Source: Bacteroidia bacterium
Lineage (GTDB): Bacteria > Bacteroidota > Bacteroidia > B-17B0 > Aurantibacillaceae
Length of the DNA stretch: 64,000 bases
Assembly: GCA_016787445.1 (NCBI GenBank)
Contig: JAEUTQ010000030.1
Location: 1 to 64,000, forward strand
Direction of reading: 5' to 3'
Shown here: positions 33,917 to 41,910 of the stretch, piece by piece
Layout: each line of letters opens with the position of its first letter
Numbering within the stretch: position 1 is the stretch's first letter
Translations under genes and position numbers: made by a program
Notes under the pieces: generated by a model
What the model was told of the DNA's origin: nothing
What the model saw: only the letters and a program-made list of their open reading frames with translations
Databases searched by the model: none

Positions 33917-36046
33917 TTATTTGTTGGCTACTTCTTTATTTTCTGCTTTAATATCTTTACCCATCCGCTGTAAGTAGGCTATCAGCGCGATGATTTCTTT
34001 GCTAGAAGCTGTTTCAATTCCATCTTTTTTCAAATTAGTTGTAATTTCTTCCGCTTGCTTATTTAAATCATCAATAGCTTTGTCTTCATAACCTTCCGGA
34101 TAAGGAACTCCTAAAGTTTTCATGGCTTTAATTTTTCCTCTTAACAAAGAAGTATTTAAATCATCATCCAATAACCAAGAGTAAGGCGGCATAATAGAGT
34201 TAGGCGACATACTTGTTGGATCTAACATGTGATTGTAATGCCAGCTGTCGGGATATTTACCACCAATGCGCGCTAAATCCGGACCTGTTCGCTTAGAACC
34301 CCATTGGAATGGATGATCGTAAACGAATTCACCAGCCTTAGAATATTCGCCGTAACGGGCAGTTTCGCTTCTGAACGGGCGAATCATTTGCGAGTGACAA
34401 ACGTAACAACCTTCACGCACATAAATATCACGACCTTCTAATTCAAGCGGTGTGTATGGTTTTACACTGGAGATAGTAGGAATATTTGATTTTACTAAGA
34501 AAGCCGGAACGAATTCGATGATACCACCAATGGCTACAACAATTAAGCTTAACACCATTAGCTGTACGGGCTTGCGCTCAATCCAACGATGCCAGTGGTC
34601 TTTTGAATGTGAGTGATACTCGCCACTTAGTGCAGGGGCTTCTGCTTCCTCTACTTCAAGGAAGTTACCAATCTTAACAGTTTTAATTAAGTTGTAAGTC
34701 ATAACAATGGCACCAATAAGATATAATGTTCCACCAATTGCTCTCGCGATATAGAATGGCATCATTTTGGTTACAGTATCCATGAACTGCCATTTTAATT
34801 GTCCTTCAGGAGTAAAATCTTTCCACATAGAGCTTTGCATGAAACCTGCCCAATATAAAGGCACAGCGTAAACTACAATTCCTAACGTTCCAATCCAGAA
34901 ATGCATGTTCGCCAATTTATCGGAATATAATTTAGTTTGGAATAATCGTGGGATTAACCAATATAAAATACCAAAGGTTAAGAAACCGTTCCAGCCTAAT
35001 GCGCCTACGTGAACGTGAGCGATAGTCCAATCGGTAAAGTGACTAATAGCGTTTACATTTTTAAGAGATAACATCGGACCTTCAAACGTTGCCATACCAT
35101 ATGCAGTTACAGCCACCACTAAAAACTTCAACACAACACTGTCACGCACGCGATCCCATGCGCCGCGTAAGGTTAACAAACCATTAATCATACCACCCCA
35201 ACTTGGAGCAAGTAGCATTATGGAAAATACAACACCGAGAGATTGTGCCCAATCAGGGGTGGCGGTATATAATAAGTGGTGAGGTCCGGCCCAAATGTAA
35301 ATGAAAATTAAGGCCCAGAAGTGAATGATGGATAATCGATACGAGAACACCGGACGATTGGCTGCTTTTGGCAAGAAGTAATACATTAAACCTAAGTAAG
35401 GCGTAGTTAAGAAAAACGCCACCGCGTTATGTCCGTACCACCATTGTACTAAGGCATCTTGCACACCTGCATACCAGGAATAAGACTTAGTTAATGAAAC
35501 CGGAATTTCAATAGAGTTTACGATGTGTAACATCGCAACCGTAACGAAAGTGGCGATATAAAACCAAATGGCAACGTATAAATGGCGTTCACGACGACGT
35601 AAGATAGTACCGAACATATTCCAGCCAAATACCACCCACACTAAAGTGATTAAAATATCGATTGGCCACTCTAGTTCAGCGTATTCTTTACCGGTAGTAT
35701 AACCTAATACTAAGGTTAAAGCCGCTAACACGATAATTAATTGCCATCCCCAGAAGTGAATTTTACTGAGCATATCGCTAAACATGCGCGCTTTTAATAA
35801 GCGTTGCATCGAGTAATAAACACCCATAAAAATACCATTACCTACAAACGCGAAAATGATAGCATTCGTGTGAATTGGCCTTACACGCCCAAAAGACGTA
35901 TAGGGAAGGTCAAAATTTAAAGCCGGCAGAACTAATTGTAGGGCGGCTAATAAACCTGCCAGCATACCTACCAAACTCCATAAGATAGTTGCATAGGCAA
36001 ACATTTTAACTATTTTGTTGTCATATCTGAATTTTTCCAGTTCCAT
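33917..36046 (-). CDS. ccoN: cbb3-type cytochrome c oxidase, fused subunits CcoN-CcoO
   Basis: 709 residues from ATG 36046; a longer frame to 36172 overlaps ccoS and was rejected. Residues 1 to about 490 form the 12-helix heme-copper catalytic subunit with histidine ligands such as PIHTNA, WWYGHNA, HHLLYTATP and the paired His of HVHVGALGWNG. After a linker (about 500-540) comes the CcoO cytochrome c part, with CYVCHSQMIRPFR and Met ligands. The oxidase reduces O2 with high affinity in the inner membrane. CcoNO fusion is usual in Bacteroidota. Confidence 0.96.
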   Translation of the reverse strand: MELEKFRYDNKIVKMFAYATILWSLVGMLAGLLAALQLVLPALNFDLPYTSFGRVRPIHTNAIIFAFVGNGIFMGVYYSMQRLLKARMFSDMLSKIHFWGWQLIIVLAALTLVLGYTTGKEYAELEWPIDILITLVWVVFGWNMFGTILRRRERHLYVAIWFYIATFVTVAMLHIVNSIEIPVSLTKSYSWYAGVQDALVQWWYGHNAVAFFLTTPYLGLMYYFLPKAANRPVFSYRLSIIHFWALIFIYIWAGPHHLLYTATPDWAQSLGVVFSIMLLAPSWGGMINGLLTLRGAWDRVRDSVVLKFLVVAVTAYGMATFEGPMLSLKNVNAISHFTDWTIAHVHVGALGWNGFLTFGILYWLIPRLFQTKLYSDKLANMHFWIGTLGIVVYAVPLYWAGFMQSSMWKDFTPEGQLKWQFMDTVTKMMPFYIARAIGGTLYLIGAIVMTYNLIKTVKIGNFLEVEEAEAPALSGEYHSHSKDHWHRWIERKPVQLMVLSLIVVAIGGIIEFVPAFLVKSNIPTISSVKPYTPLELEGRDIYVREGCYVCHSQMIRPFRSETARYGEYSKAGEFVYDHPFQWGSKRTGPDLARIGGKYPDSWHYNHMLDPTSMSPNSIMPPYSWLLDDDLNTSLLRGKIKAMKTLGVPYPEGYEDKAIDDLNKQAEEITTNLKKDGIETASSKEIIALIAYLQRMGKDIKAENKEVANK

Positions 36047-36059
36047 AGATGTGTGTGTT

Positions 36060-36230
36060 TTATTTGTTTGTTTTATGTTGGTTTTGCTTGTTTTCCTCAT
36101 CGAAGAGCATTCGAACAGAAGGTGTGTAATCATCTTCATATTGTCCGCTTTTAACCGACCATATAAAGGCAATTAAAAAGCCGACTGCTACTATTAGACT
36201 TGCCACTATAAGTATAAAAACTACGCTCAT
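36060..36230 (-). CDS. ccoS: cbb3 oxidase maturation protein CcoS (FixS-like)
   Basis: Found by reading the gap: ATG 36230 opens a 56-codon frame. The product has one membrane helix (VVFILIVASLIVAVGFLIAF, residues 3-22) and the CcoS hallmark FIWSVKSGQYEDDY, then a charged tail. CcoS is needed for heme and copper insertion. It is the first gene of the ccoSNOQPGH operon, 13 bp before ccoNO. The promoter with two operators is only 12-76 bases upstream, and the leader is short. Confidence 0.92.
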   Translation of the reverse strand: MSVVFILIVASLIVAVGFLIAFIWSVKSGQYEDDYTPSVRMLFDEENKQNQHKTNK

Positions 36231-36241
36231 AATTTCGTTAA

Positions 36242-36306
36242 CAAATGTATTTGTGCTTAAATTGGTTTAGTTTGAGAATCGTCAGTTGGAATTATGACTT
36301 TTCTCA
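36242..36306 (-). promoter_or_regulatory. Promoter of the ccoS-NO-Q-P-G-H operon with two phased operators
   Basis: A perfect -7 box TACATTTG (36249-36242, minus strand) lies just before ccoS. TGAGAATCGTCA (36273-36284) is centred exactly 33 bp and TGACTTTTCTCA (36295-36306) exactly 55 bp upstream of it. The two sites are 22 bp apart, the same arrangement as at 5351-5416 and 14509-14573. Both cores are imperfect in the Y/R positions but keep TGA-N6-TCA. Confidence 0.7.
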
Positions 36307-36358
36307 TGTTTTGATTTAATAAGGGTTAATTAGTTATTGGTCATTGTTTTCTCCTCAT

Positions 36359-36574
36359 TTATTGTATTCCAACCCTTTTTTCGGGAAATCCAATTTCTTT
36401 CAATTTTTGTTTAACCAAACTCATATCAACCGATTGGTCATATTCAATGGTAATTTCATTACTTGGGATATCCACATTTACCGCTTTAATACCCGCTATT
36501 TGTATTAAAGCTTTGGTTATACTGCTAACACAACCTCCACATTTAATATTGCTCGATTGAATTTTTGTTTCCAT
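36359..36574 (-). CDS. Small HMA-type copper chaperone
   Basis: 71 residues: one heavy-metal-associated fold with the metal motif IKCGGCVSSITKAL, then VNVDIPSNEITIEYD. It resembles CopZ. Its start lies inside the 3' end of ccoI (32-bp overlap), so the two are translationally coupled. It probably delivers copper to the CcoI ATPase or the CuB site; this is inferred from context and family. Confidence 0.88.
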   Translation of the reverse strand: METKIQSSNIKCGGCVSSITKALIQIAGIKAVNVDIPSNEITIEYDQSVDMSLVKQKLKEIGFPEKRVGIQ

Positions 36575-38990
36575 TCATTTTAGATTTAAGTTTCATGTAA
36601 TAAAACGAACTCATTCCTGTGGTAAATAAGACAATACTGATTGAGCTTGCAGGCATCAGTATAGCCGCAATAACAGGCTCTAAAGTCCCCTGAACCGCGA
36701 AGAATAATCCGATTATATTATAGAGAATTGAAATGATAAAACTGCAGTAAATGATTTGTTTTTCCTTCTTGCAATAATTAATTAATCCATTTAACCACCT
36801 AAATTTCTCACCGGATAATATCGCATCACAAGCCGGAGAGAAATTATTGATATTGTCGGTAATGGCAATTCCCACATCACTTTGCTTTAAGGCTCCTGCA
36901 TCGTTCAATCCGTCGCCAATCATGATGGTTTTATGTCCTTGCTGCTGTAGAGATTTTATAAACTCCAATTTATCTTCAGGTTTCTGATTAAACAACATGT
37001 ATGTTTCTTTACCGAATACTCCTTCGAGTTTAGTTCTTTCGTTATCATTATCGCCGGAAATAATTGCCAGCTTGTAGTTTTGCTTTAATGAATTGGCTAC
37101 TCCAATAAGTCCTTCCCGATAAACATTTTTAATAACAAAGCAACCGTTAATCTCACCATCTATCATCACATACACATTACTTCCGTCATCGCTATGAATT
37201 GATTTACCAATATTCATAAAGCCTGCAGAGCCCAACTTAATTTCAACTCCATTAATAATACCACTCACGCCTTTTCCCTTCTCTTCCATGAAATTTTTTA
37301 CGCTCAAGGTTTTGCTAAAAGGTAAAAAACTAACAATCGATTTACTGAGGGGATGATTCGATTGATTGGCCAAAGATCTTACTAATTGCTGCTCTGTTTC
37401 GGTTAGGTCCGGACCGTTATAAATTATTTGTGCTTCTTGCTGACGAGTGATAGTTCCTGTTTTATCAAACACAATGGTATCTGCTTCAGAAATACGTTCA
37501 ATGACATTAGCGTTTTTTACATAGAGATTTAATTTTCCCAATAGTCGAATTAAACTACCATTCGTAAAAGTGGCACTCAATAATAAGGCACAAGGACAAG
37601 CTACAATTAAAACAGCGGTTAAGGCATTCCAGACTTTCGAAGAATCATAAACAGACCAATAAACGACAGCGGCTGCGGCAACAGAAAACAAAGCCACTGT
37701 AAAGTAACGACTCACTGAATGGATAAATGATTCCTTTTTCTCCTCCTGATTTTCTTTAAACACATCGTTATTCCATAATTTGGTAAGATAACTTTGCGAA
37801 ACTTCCTTCACTACTTCCAATTCAATAGCTCCGCCAATTTGTTTTCCGCCGGCATAAATGATTTCACCGATATTTTTCTCTACCGGAAGAGATTCACCGG
37901 TTACAAAACTATAATCGATATTGGCTTTACCTAAAAATAAAATAGAATCTGCAGGAATAATTTCATGACTATGAATTTTTATTCGCTGTCCCGTTTTCAA
38001 TTTTGAAACCGGAATTTGCGTTTCACCGCCGTTTTCATTTAATACAGTAACGCCTATAGGAAAATAAGAAGTATAATCGCGCTCAAAAGAAAGTGTATCA
38101 TATGTTTTACTTTGAAAATAGCGACCAATAAGCATAAAGAATACAATGCCTGTCATGGAATCGAAATAACCCGCACCGGTCCCGGAAACTACTTCGTAGA
38201 AAGAGCGACCAAAAGTGATGAGTACCGCCAGCGCAATAGGCGCATCAATGTTTACTATTTTTTGTTTGAATCCTTTCCAAGCTGAAATAAAAAATTCGGA
38301 AGCTGAATAAAAGAATACGGGAAGAGCTAGAATAAGATTAAAGTAGCCAAGAAATTCACGCATACCTTCTTCTTCAAAAGTTCCGAGAGAAAAATATTCC
38401 GGAAAGCTCATCATCATGATGTTGCCGAATGCAAATCCGGAAATACCAATTTTAAAAATGCGGCTTTTATCGTACTTGCTTATTTTTTTACTATTATCAT
38501 GACTTAGATTGATATGTGGTTCATACCCTATGGATGTAAGCGTTTCTGCAATCTTACGCAAACCTGTATGATCATGTTCAAATACTACTAAAATTTCCTT
38601 TTTTAAAAAGTCGACCTGTGATTTTATAATTCCCGGTTGTAATTTATTCAGGTGTTCCAGAATCCAAATACAGGAACTGCAATGCATTTGAGGTAAATAA
38701 AACTGGACATGACTTTGATTGCCTTGGGTAAAATGAATTAAACTTTTCTGAATTGATTTATCATCCAGGAATGCGAATTTACCCTCACGAACTTTATGTT
38801 TTTGTGAAATGCCCGGATTCTTTTCGAGGTCGTAATAATTACAGAGGTTGTTTTGATTAATAATTTCATACACCATTTTACATCCCTCACAACAAAAATG
38901 CTTTTCATCGTGTTTAATGGTTTTGTTTATTACTTCATCTCCGCAATGGTAGCAAAGTAACTGAGCCTCTATCTTCTTTTCGCTAATCAA
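36543..38990 (-). CDS. ccoI: Copper-transporting P1B-type ATPase CcoI (FixI-like)
   Basis: 815 residues. The N-terminal Cys-rich domain (LCYHCGDE, FCCEGCKMVYEII) is typical of FixI, followed by an HMA-like domain with HCSSCIWIL, eight membrane helices with the CPC metal site (ACPCALLLS), DKTGT phosphorylation motif and GDGLNDAGAL. It exports Cu(I) for assembly of cbb3 CuB. The TTG at 38990 is taken as start because the predicted -7 box TAATTTTG ends at 39008, just upstream, and no ATG lies between. The promoter also carries the regulon operator. Confidence 0.92.
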   Translation of the reverse strand: MISEKKIEAQLLCYHCGDEVINKTIKHDEKHFCCEGCKMVYEIINQNNLCNYYDLEKNPGISQKHKVREGKFAFLDDKSIQKSLIHFTQGNQSHVQFYLPQMHCSSCIWILEHLNKLQPGIIKSQVDFLKKEILVVFEHDHTGLRKIAETLTSIGYEPHINLSHDNSKKISKYDKSRIFKIGISGFAFGNIMMMSFPEYFSLGTFEEEGMREFLGYFNLILALPVFFYSASEFFISAWKGFKQKIVNIDAPIALAVLITFGRSFYEVVSGTGAGYFDSMTGIVFFMLIGRYFQSKTYDTLSFERDYTSYFPIGVTVLNENGGETQIPVSKLKTGQRIKIHSHEIIPADSILFLGKANIDYSFVTGESLPVEKNIGEIIYAGGKQIGGAIELEVVKEVSQSYLTKLWNNDVFKENQEEKKESFIHSVSRYFTVALFSVAAAAVVYWSVYDSSKVWNALTAVLIVACPCALLLSATFTNGSLIRLLGKLNLYVKNANVIERISEADTIVFDKTGTITRQQEAQIIYNGPDLTETEQQLVRSLANQSNHPLSKSIVSFLPFSKTLSVKNFMEEKGKGVSGIINGVEIKLGSAGFMNIGKSIHSDDGSNVYVMIDGEINGCFVIKNVYREGLIGVANSLKQNYKLAIISGDNDNERTKLEGVFGKETYMLFNQKPEDKLEFIKSLQQQGHKTIMIGDGLNDAGALKQSDVGIAITDNINNFSPACDAILSGEKFRWLNGLINYCKKEKQIIYCSFIISILYNIIGLFFAVQGTLEPVIAAILMPASSISIVLFTTGMSSFYYMKLKSKMNGNKNSIEQY

Positions 38991-39007
38991 GTTGATTAAA
39001 TATGCCT

Positions 39008-39049
39008 CAAAATTACCGGAGCCCTCCTGAAAATAGGTGACATTAATCA
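39008..39049 (-). promoter_or_regulatory. ccoI promoter with CRP/FNR-type operator
   Basis: TAATTTTG (39015-39008 on the minus strand) is a perfect TAnnTTTG box. TGACATTAATCA (39038-39049) is centred 32 bp upstream of it. A transcript would start about 10-15 bases before the TTG start codon at 38990. Confidence 0.72.
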
Positions 39050-39132
39050 GCTTTAGACCTAATAAATATTAGGCGAGCGGCTCAAAAAAACACGAATATG
39101 TTCCCATTTTTAATTACCTTTAAAAGAAAAAC

Positions 39133-39534
39133 ATGACACCTATTGAAAATTTACATTACGCCATTGGCGAGTTAGCTTATGCGGTAGCAAAAGCAGATAG
39201 TAAAATACAAAAGGAAGAAAAGGAAAAATTTCAAAGTATTGTGGCGGCTGAGTTACGCTCAAAGGAATACAGCTTTGATATAACGGATATCATTTTTCAA
39301 CTCATGTCGAGGGATGGCATGGACAGTGAAACCACTTATAATTGGGCGATGAAGGAAATCCGCACTAACAGCCATTATTTAAGTCCGCAAATGAAAGAAA
39401 CCTTTATTAAGGTTATGGAAAAAATAGCCAAGGCCTTTGCGCCTGTTGCGCCGAAAGAGCAGGCCATTTTGGATAAATTCTTCAAAGAGATTGCCGGCAT
39501 CAATGGCGATCCGGTGTATTACAACCAGAAATAA
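39133..39534 (+). CDS. TerB-like helical protein
   Basis: 133 residues, all-helical, beginning YAIGELAYAVAKADSKIQKEEKEKF, the pattern of TerB-like (tellurite resistance B) domains with acidic residues that may bind metal. No membrane segment. It is monocistronic, divergent from ccoI, and followed by a good bidirectional terminator. Function is unknown. Confidence 0.75.
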   Translation: MTPIENLHYAIGELAYAVAKADSKIQKEEKEKFQSIVAAELRSKEYSFDITDIIFQLMSRDGMDSETTYNWAMKEIRTNSHYLSPQMKETFIKVMEKIAKAFAPVAPKEQAILDKFFKEIAGINGDPVYYNQK

Positions 39535-39553
39535 AATCTCACTACATAAAATT

Positions 39554-39586
39554 AAAAAGCCCCCGCGCAATTGCAGGGGCTTTTTT
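39554..39586. terminator. Bidirectional terminator
   Basis: AAAAAGCCCC and GGGGCTTTTTT pair around a 12-base loop, with A-rich sequence before and T-rich sequence after. It lies between converging genes ending at 39534 and 39643. Confidence 0.88.
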
Positions 39587-39642
39587 GTTGAGGAACGATT
39601 ACTTTATCCGATGGATATTTCTTTACGTCCTAATTCCTTCCA

Positions 39643-40467
39643 TTATTCATGTATTGTTAAAATCGGAATTGGCGAGTGAAACGCCAGTCTCTTTGTATGG
39701 CTTTCTTTAAATAAATTATAAAAGAAATTGTGCTTTTTCGGACTTGTAATAATTAACTCACATTTATTGTTTTCCAAAAATTCAACGATGCCCTTATCGA
39801 CATTCTCTTCATAAATGAAAAATGTTTTGTGACGAGTATTTTGTAATTTTTCCTCGATGTATAAATCGGTAGCCGCTTTTTCAACACTAATTTCTTCTTT
39901 CGGATCCATTACATTTAAGATTTCGAGCTCAGCATCAAATAGAGAAACGAAATATTTTATTTTTAGTAGTGTCGTATTCGTTTCCAATTTTTTATCGAAA
40001 TCACAAGCGAAAGCGATATTCTTTACTTTCGTGTATTTACAATGTTCAGGAACAATTAAAACAGGGATTTTACTGTCCTGCGCAATCTGAGTTGCCACAC
40101 TACCCACTAAATGTTCTTTGATGACGCTATTTTGTCCGGCAATGCCCATAACAATTAAATCGGCTTTATTTGCGACGGCATTTTCTTCAACGATATCCGC
40201 TGCCAAGCCCATATCTAAGCGTGTTTCAATTTCAATACCTTTAAAGCGCGATTCAAGGTCTGACTTGAATTTATTCATCTCTTGTTCCGACTCGGCCTTC
40301 ATATCTGTTATCGGCGGAATGTAACCCGTTTCGAAATTGGTGATAGGTGCATGGTAAGAATGGAACAAAGTTAATTTCGAACCGAAGTAGCCTGCTAAAT
40401 TTGCAGCATATTCAGCCGCATTTCTCGAGGCACTTGTAAAATCGATGGCTAAAAAGATATTTTCCAT
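39643..40467 (-). CDS. Universal stress protein (two Usp domains)
   Basis: 274 residues. Domain 1 (FLAIDFTSASRNAAEYAANL to KIPVLIVPE) keeps a nucleotide-loop-like GIAGQNSVIKEHLVGSVA; domain 2 (IAFACDFDKKLE to PIPILTIHE) follows. It is a paralogue of the Usp at 3115-3936. The promoter has an operator 55 bp before its -7 box, a class-I-like position. Likely a low-oxygen or stress protein; the sensor role is not known. Confidence 0.9.
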   Translation of the reverse strand: MENIFLAIDFTSASRNAAEYAANLAGYFGSKLTLFHSYHAPITNFETGYIPPITDMKAESEQEMNKFKSDLESRFKGIEIETRLDMGLAADIVEENAVANKADLIVMGIAGQNSVIKEHLVGSVATQIAQDSKIPVLIVPEHCKYTKVKNIAFACDFDKKLETNTTLLKIKYFVSLFDAELEILNVMDPKEEISVEKAATDLYIEEKLQNTRHKTFFIYEENVDKGIVEFLENNKCELIITSPKKHNFFYNLFKESHTKRLAFHSPIPILTIHE

Positions 40468-40484
40468 GTGTTTAAATTTTAAAT

Positions 40485-40549
40485 CAAAACTATTGTGTAT
40501 TTAAATGAATAACTTTGGTATTCATCAGTTAAAATACTGATTTACGTCA
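40485..40549 (-). promoter_or_regulatory. Usp promoter with upstream operator
   Basis: TAGTTTTG (40492-40485, minus strand) is a perfect -7 box. TGATTTACGTCA (40538-40549), extended by a C/G pair, is centred 55 bp upstream, matching the distal-site distance of the three two-site promoters. No proximal site is seen here. Confidence 0.65.
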
Positions 40550-40589
40550 GGAAAACACAATCGAATCACGGATAAAACGATTCAGGTTG

Positions 40590-41720
40590 CTACTTTAAAG
40601 TAAAACGTAAAAGAATTAATCCAAACAAAGCCGACGTAAGTGAAGCAATCAGAATAGATAGCTTCGATACATTTATAATATTTAGATCGCTAAATGCAAG
40701 CAATGTAATAAAGACAGACATTGTAAAGCCAATACCACCTAAAAAACCAGCGCCAATTATTTGCTTAAAATTAATACCCTCCGACAATCGTGTTATTCCA
40801 ATTTTAGTAGAAATAAAAGTAAACATGCTAATGCCGATGGTTTTACCGAGCACTAAACCTAAAATAATACCAAGGCTATTCGCACTACCCAGCTGAGATA
40901 CGCTATCTGAATTTATAACGATGGCTGTGTTTGCCATGGCGAACAAAGGCAAAATAAAAAAGGCCACAGGTTTATGAAGTGCATGTTGTAATAAATAAGA
41001 AGTGGATTTTTCATCTCCATTACCAAACGGAATTGCAAATGCTAAAAGAACGCCGCTTATAGTTGGATGAACACCCGATTTACTCATGAAGTACCACATT
41101 AAAAAGCCCGGGACTAAATAAAAAAATACATTTCTCAATTTTAAACGATTCATGATAAGTAAACCAACAAAGATGAGCATAGCCAACAACAGATTCATCC
41201 AATCCATTTGTGATGTATAGAAGATGGCAATTGTAAAAATGGCTCCTAAATCATCAATTACAGCTAAAGCCGTTAAAAATATTTTTAATGCGGGCGGCAC
41301 TTTATTACCCAATAAGGAAAGTATACCAATTGCAAATGCGATATCGGTGGCCATTGGAATTCCGGCACCACCTTGCGTAGGTGTTCCTGCATTCAGTAAA
41401 TAATGAATAAATGCCGGGACCAACATGCCACCCAGTGCTGCAACAATAGGCAGCAAGGCATTTTTAAAATTCGAAAGCTCGCCTTTATACACTTCACGCT
41501 CCAGCTCTAAACCAATCAATAAAAAGAAAATAGCCATGAGGCCATCATTAATCCAATATTCTAATGAATATCCTGAAATATTGGTTTCCCAAAAATGATG
41601 ATAAGAAAGCTGATAAGAAGAGTTCGCGATAAGCAAAGAAACGGCGGTGCAAATAATGAGGATAAGTCCACCTGCCTTTTCGCTCTCGAAAAAATCATTA
41701 AATAATTTGCTTAACCGCAT
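40590..41720 (-). CDS. nhaA: Na+/H+ antiporter NhaA
   Basis: A 376-residue inner-membrane antiporter exchanging Na+ (or Li+) for protons. Family features are the start FFESEKAGGLILIICTAVSLLIANS, ATDIAFAIGILSLLG, and the catalytic Asp pair in ALAVIDDLGAIFTIAI. About 11-12 helices. A standard promoter (CAAA and TAAAGATA on this strand) appears upstream at about 41725-41756, without the regulon operator. It is followed by a 122-base gap to Usp. Confidence 0.94.
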   Translation of the reverse strand: MRLSKLFNDFFESEKAGGLILIICTAVSLLIANSSYQLSYHHFWETNISGYSLEYWINDGLMAIFFLLIGLELEREVYKGELSNFKNALLPIVAALGGMLVPAFIHYLLNAGTPTQGGAGIPMATDIAFAIGILSLLGNKVPPALKIFLTALAVIDDLGAIFTIAIFYTSQMDWMNLLLAMLIFVGLLIMNRLKLRNVFFYLVPGFLMWYFMSKSGVHPTISGVLLAFAIPFGNGDEKSTSYLLQHALHKPVAFFILPLFAMANTAIVINSDSVSQLGSANSLGIILGLVLGKTIGISMFTFISTKIGITRLSEGINFKQIIGAGFLGGIGFTMSVFITLLAFSDLNIINVSKLSILIASLTSALFGLILLRFTLK

Positions 41721-41785
41721 ACGCTAAAGATAAGAAGTGTTCTGAAGCGGTGCAAAAAAACTGCTCTAACGAGATTTTGGTTGTG

Positions 41786-41857
41786 TAGCCCCGCCAGGAA
41801 TCGAACCTGGATTTAGCGTTTAGGAAACGCTCGTTCTATCCATTGAACTACGGGGCC
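41786..41857 (-). tRNA. tRNA-Arg (anticodon CCT)
   Basis: On the minus strand a full cloverleaf can be drawn in 72 nt: acceptor GGCCCCG/CGGGGCT (one G-U), D stem GTTC/GAAC, anticodon stem AGCGT/ACGCT with loop TTCCTAA (anticodon CCT, reading AGG), variable AAAT, T stem CCAGG/CCTGG with TTCGATT loop, and discriminator A. CCA is not encoded. Confidence 0.95.
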
Positions 41858-41910
41858 AATTACTTATAAAAGAACAAAAGCTAAACTTTTGAGAGCGCAA
41901 ATTTAATAAT

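Noticed and set aside
36047-36172. N-terminal extension of ccoNO upstream of ATG 36046
   Set aside because: It overlaps ccoS, which I can read clearly in another frame, and the family begins at MELEKFRYDN.
38985-38999. Palindrome TAATCA-AGT-TGATTA at the ccoI start
   Set aside because: The half-sites have the wrong order and spacing for the TGA-N6-TCA operator, and it sits at the start codon, downstream of a good promoter.
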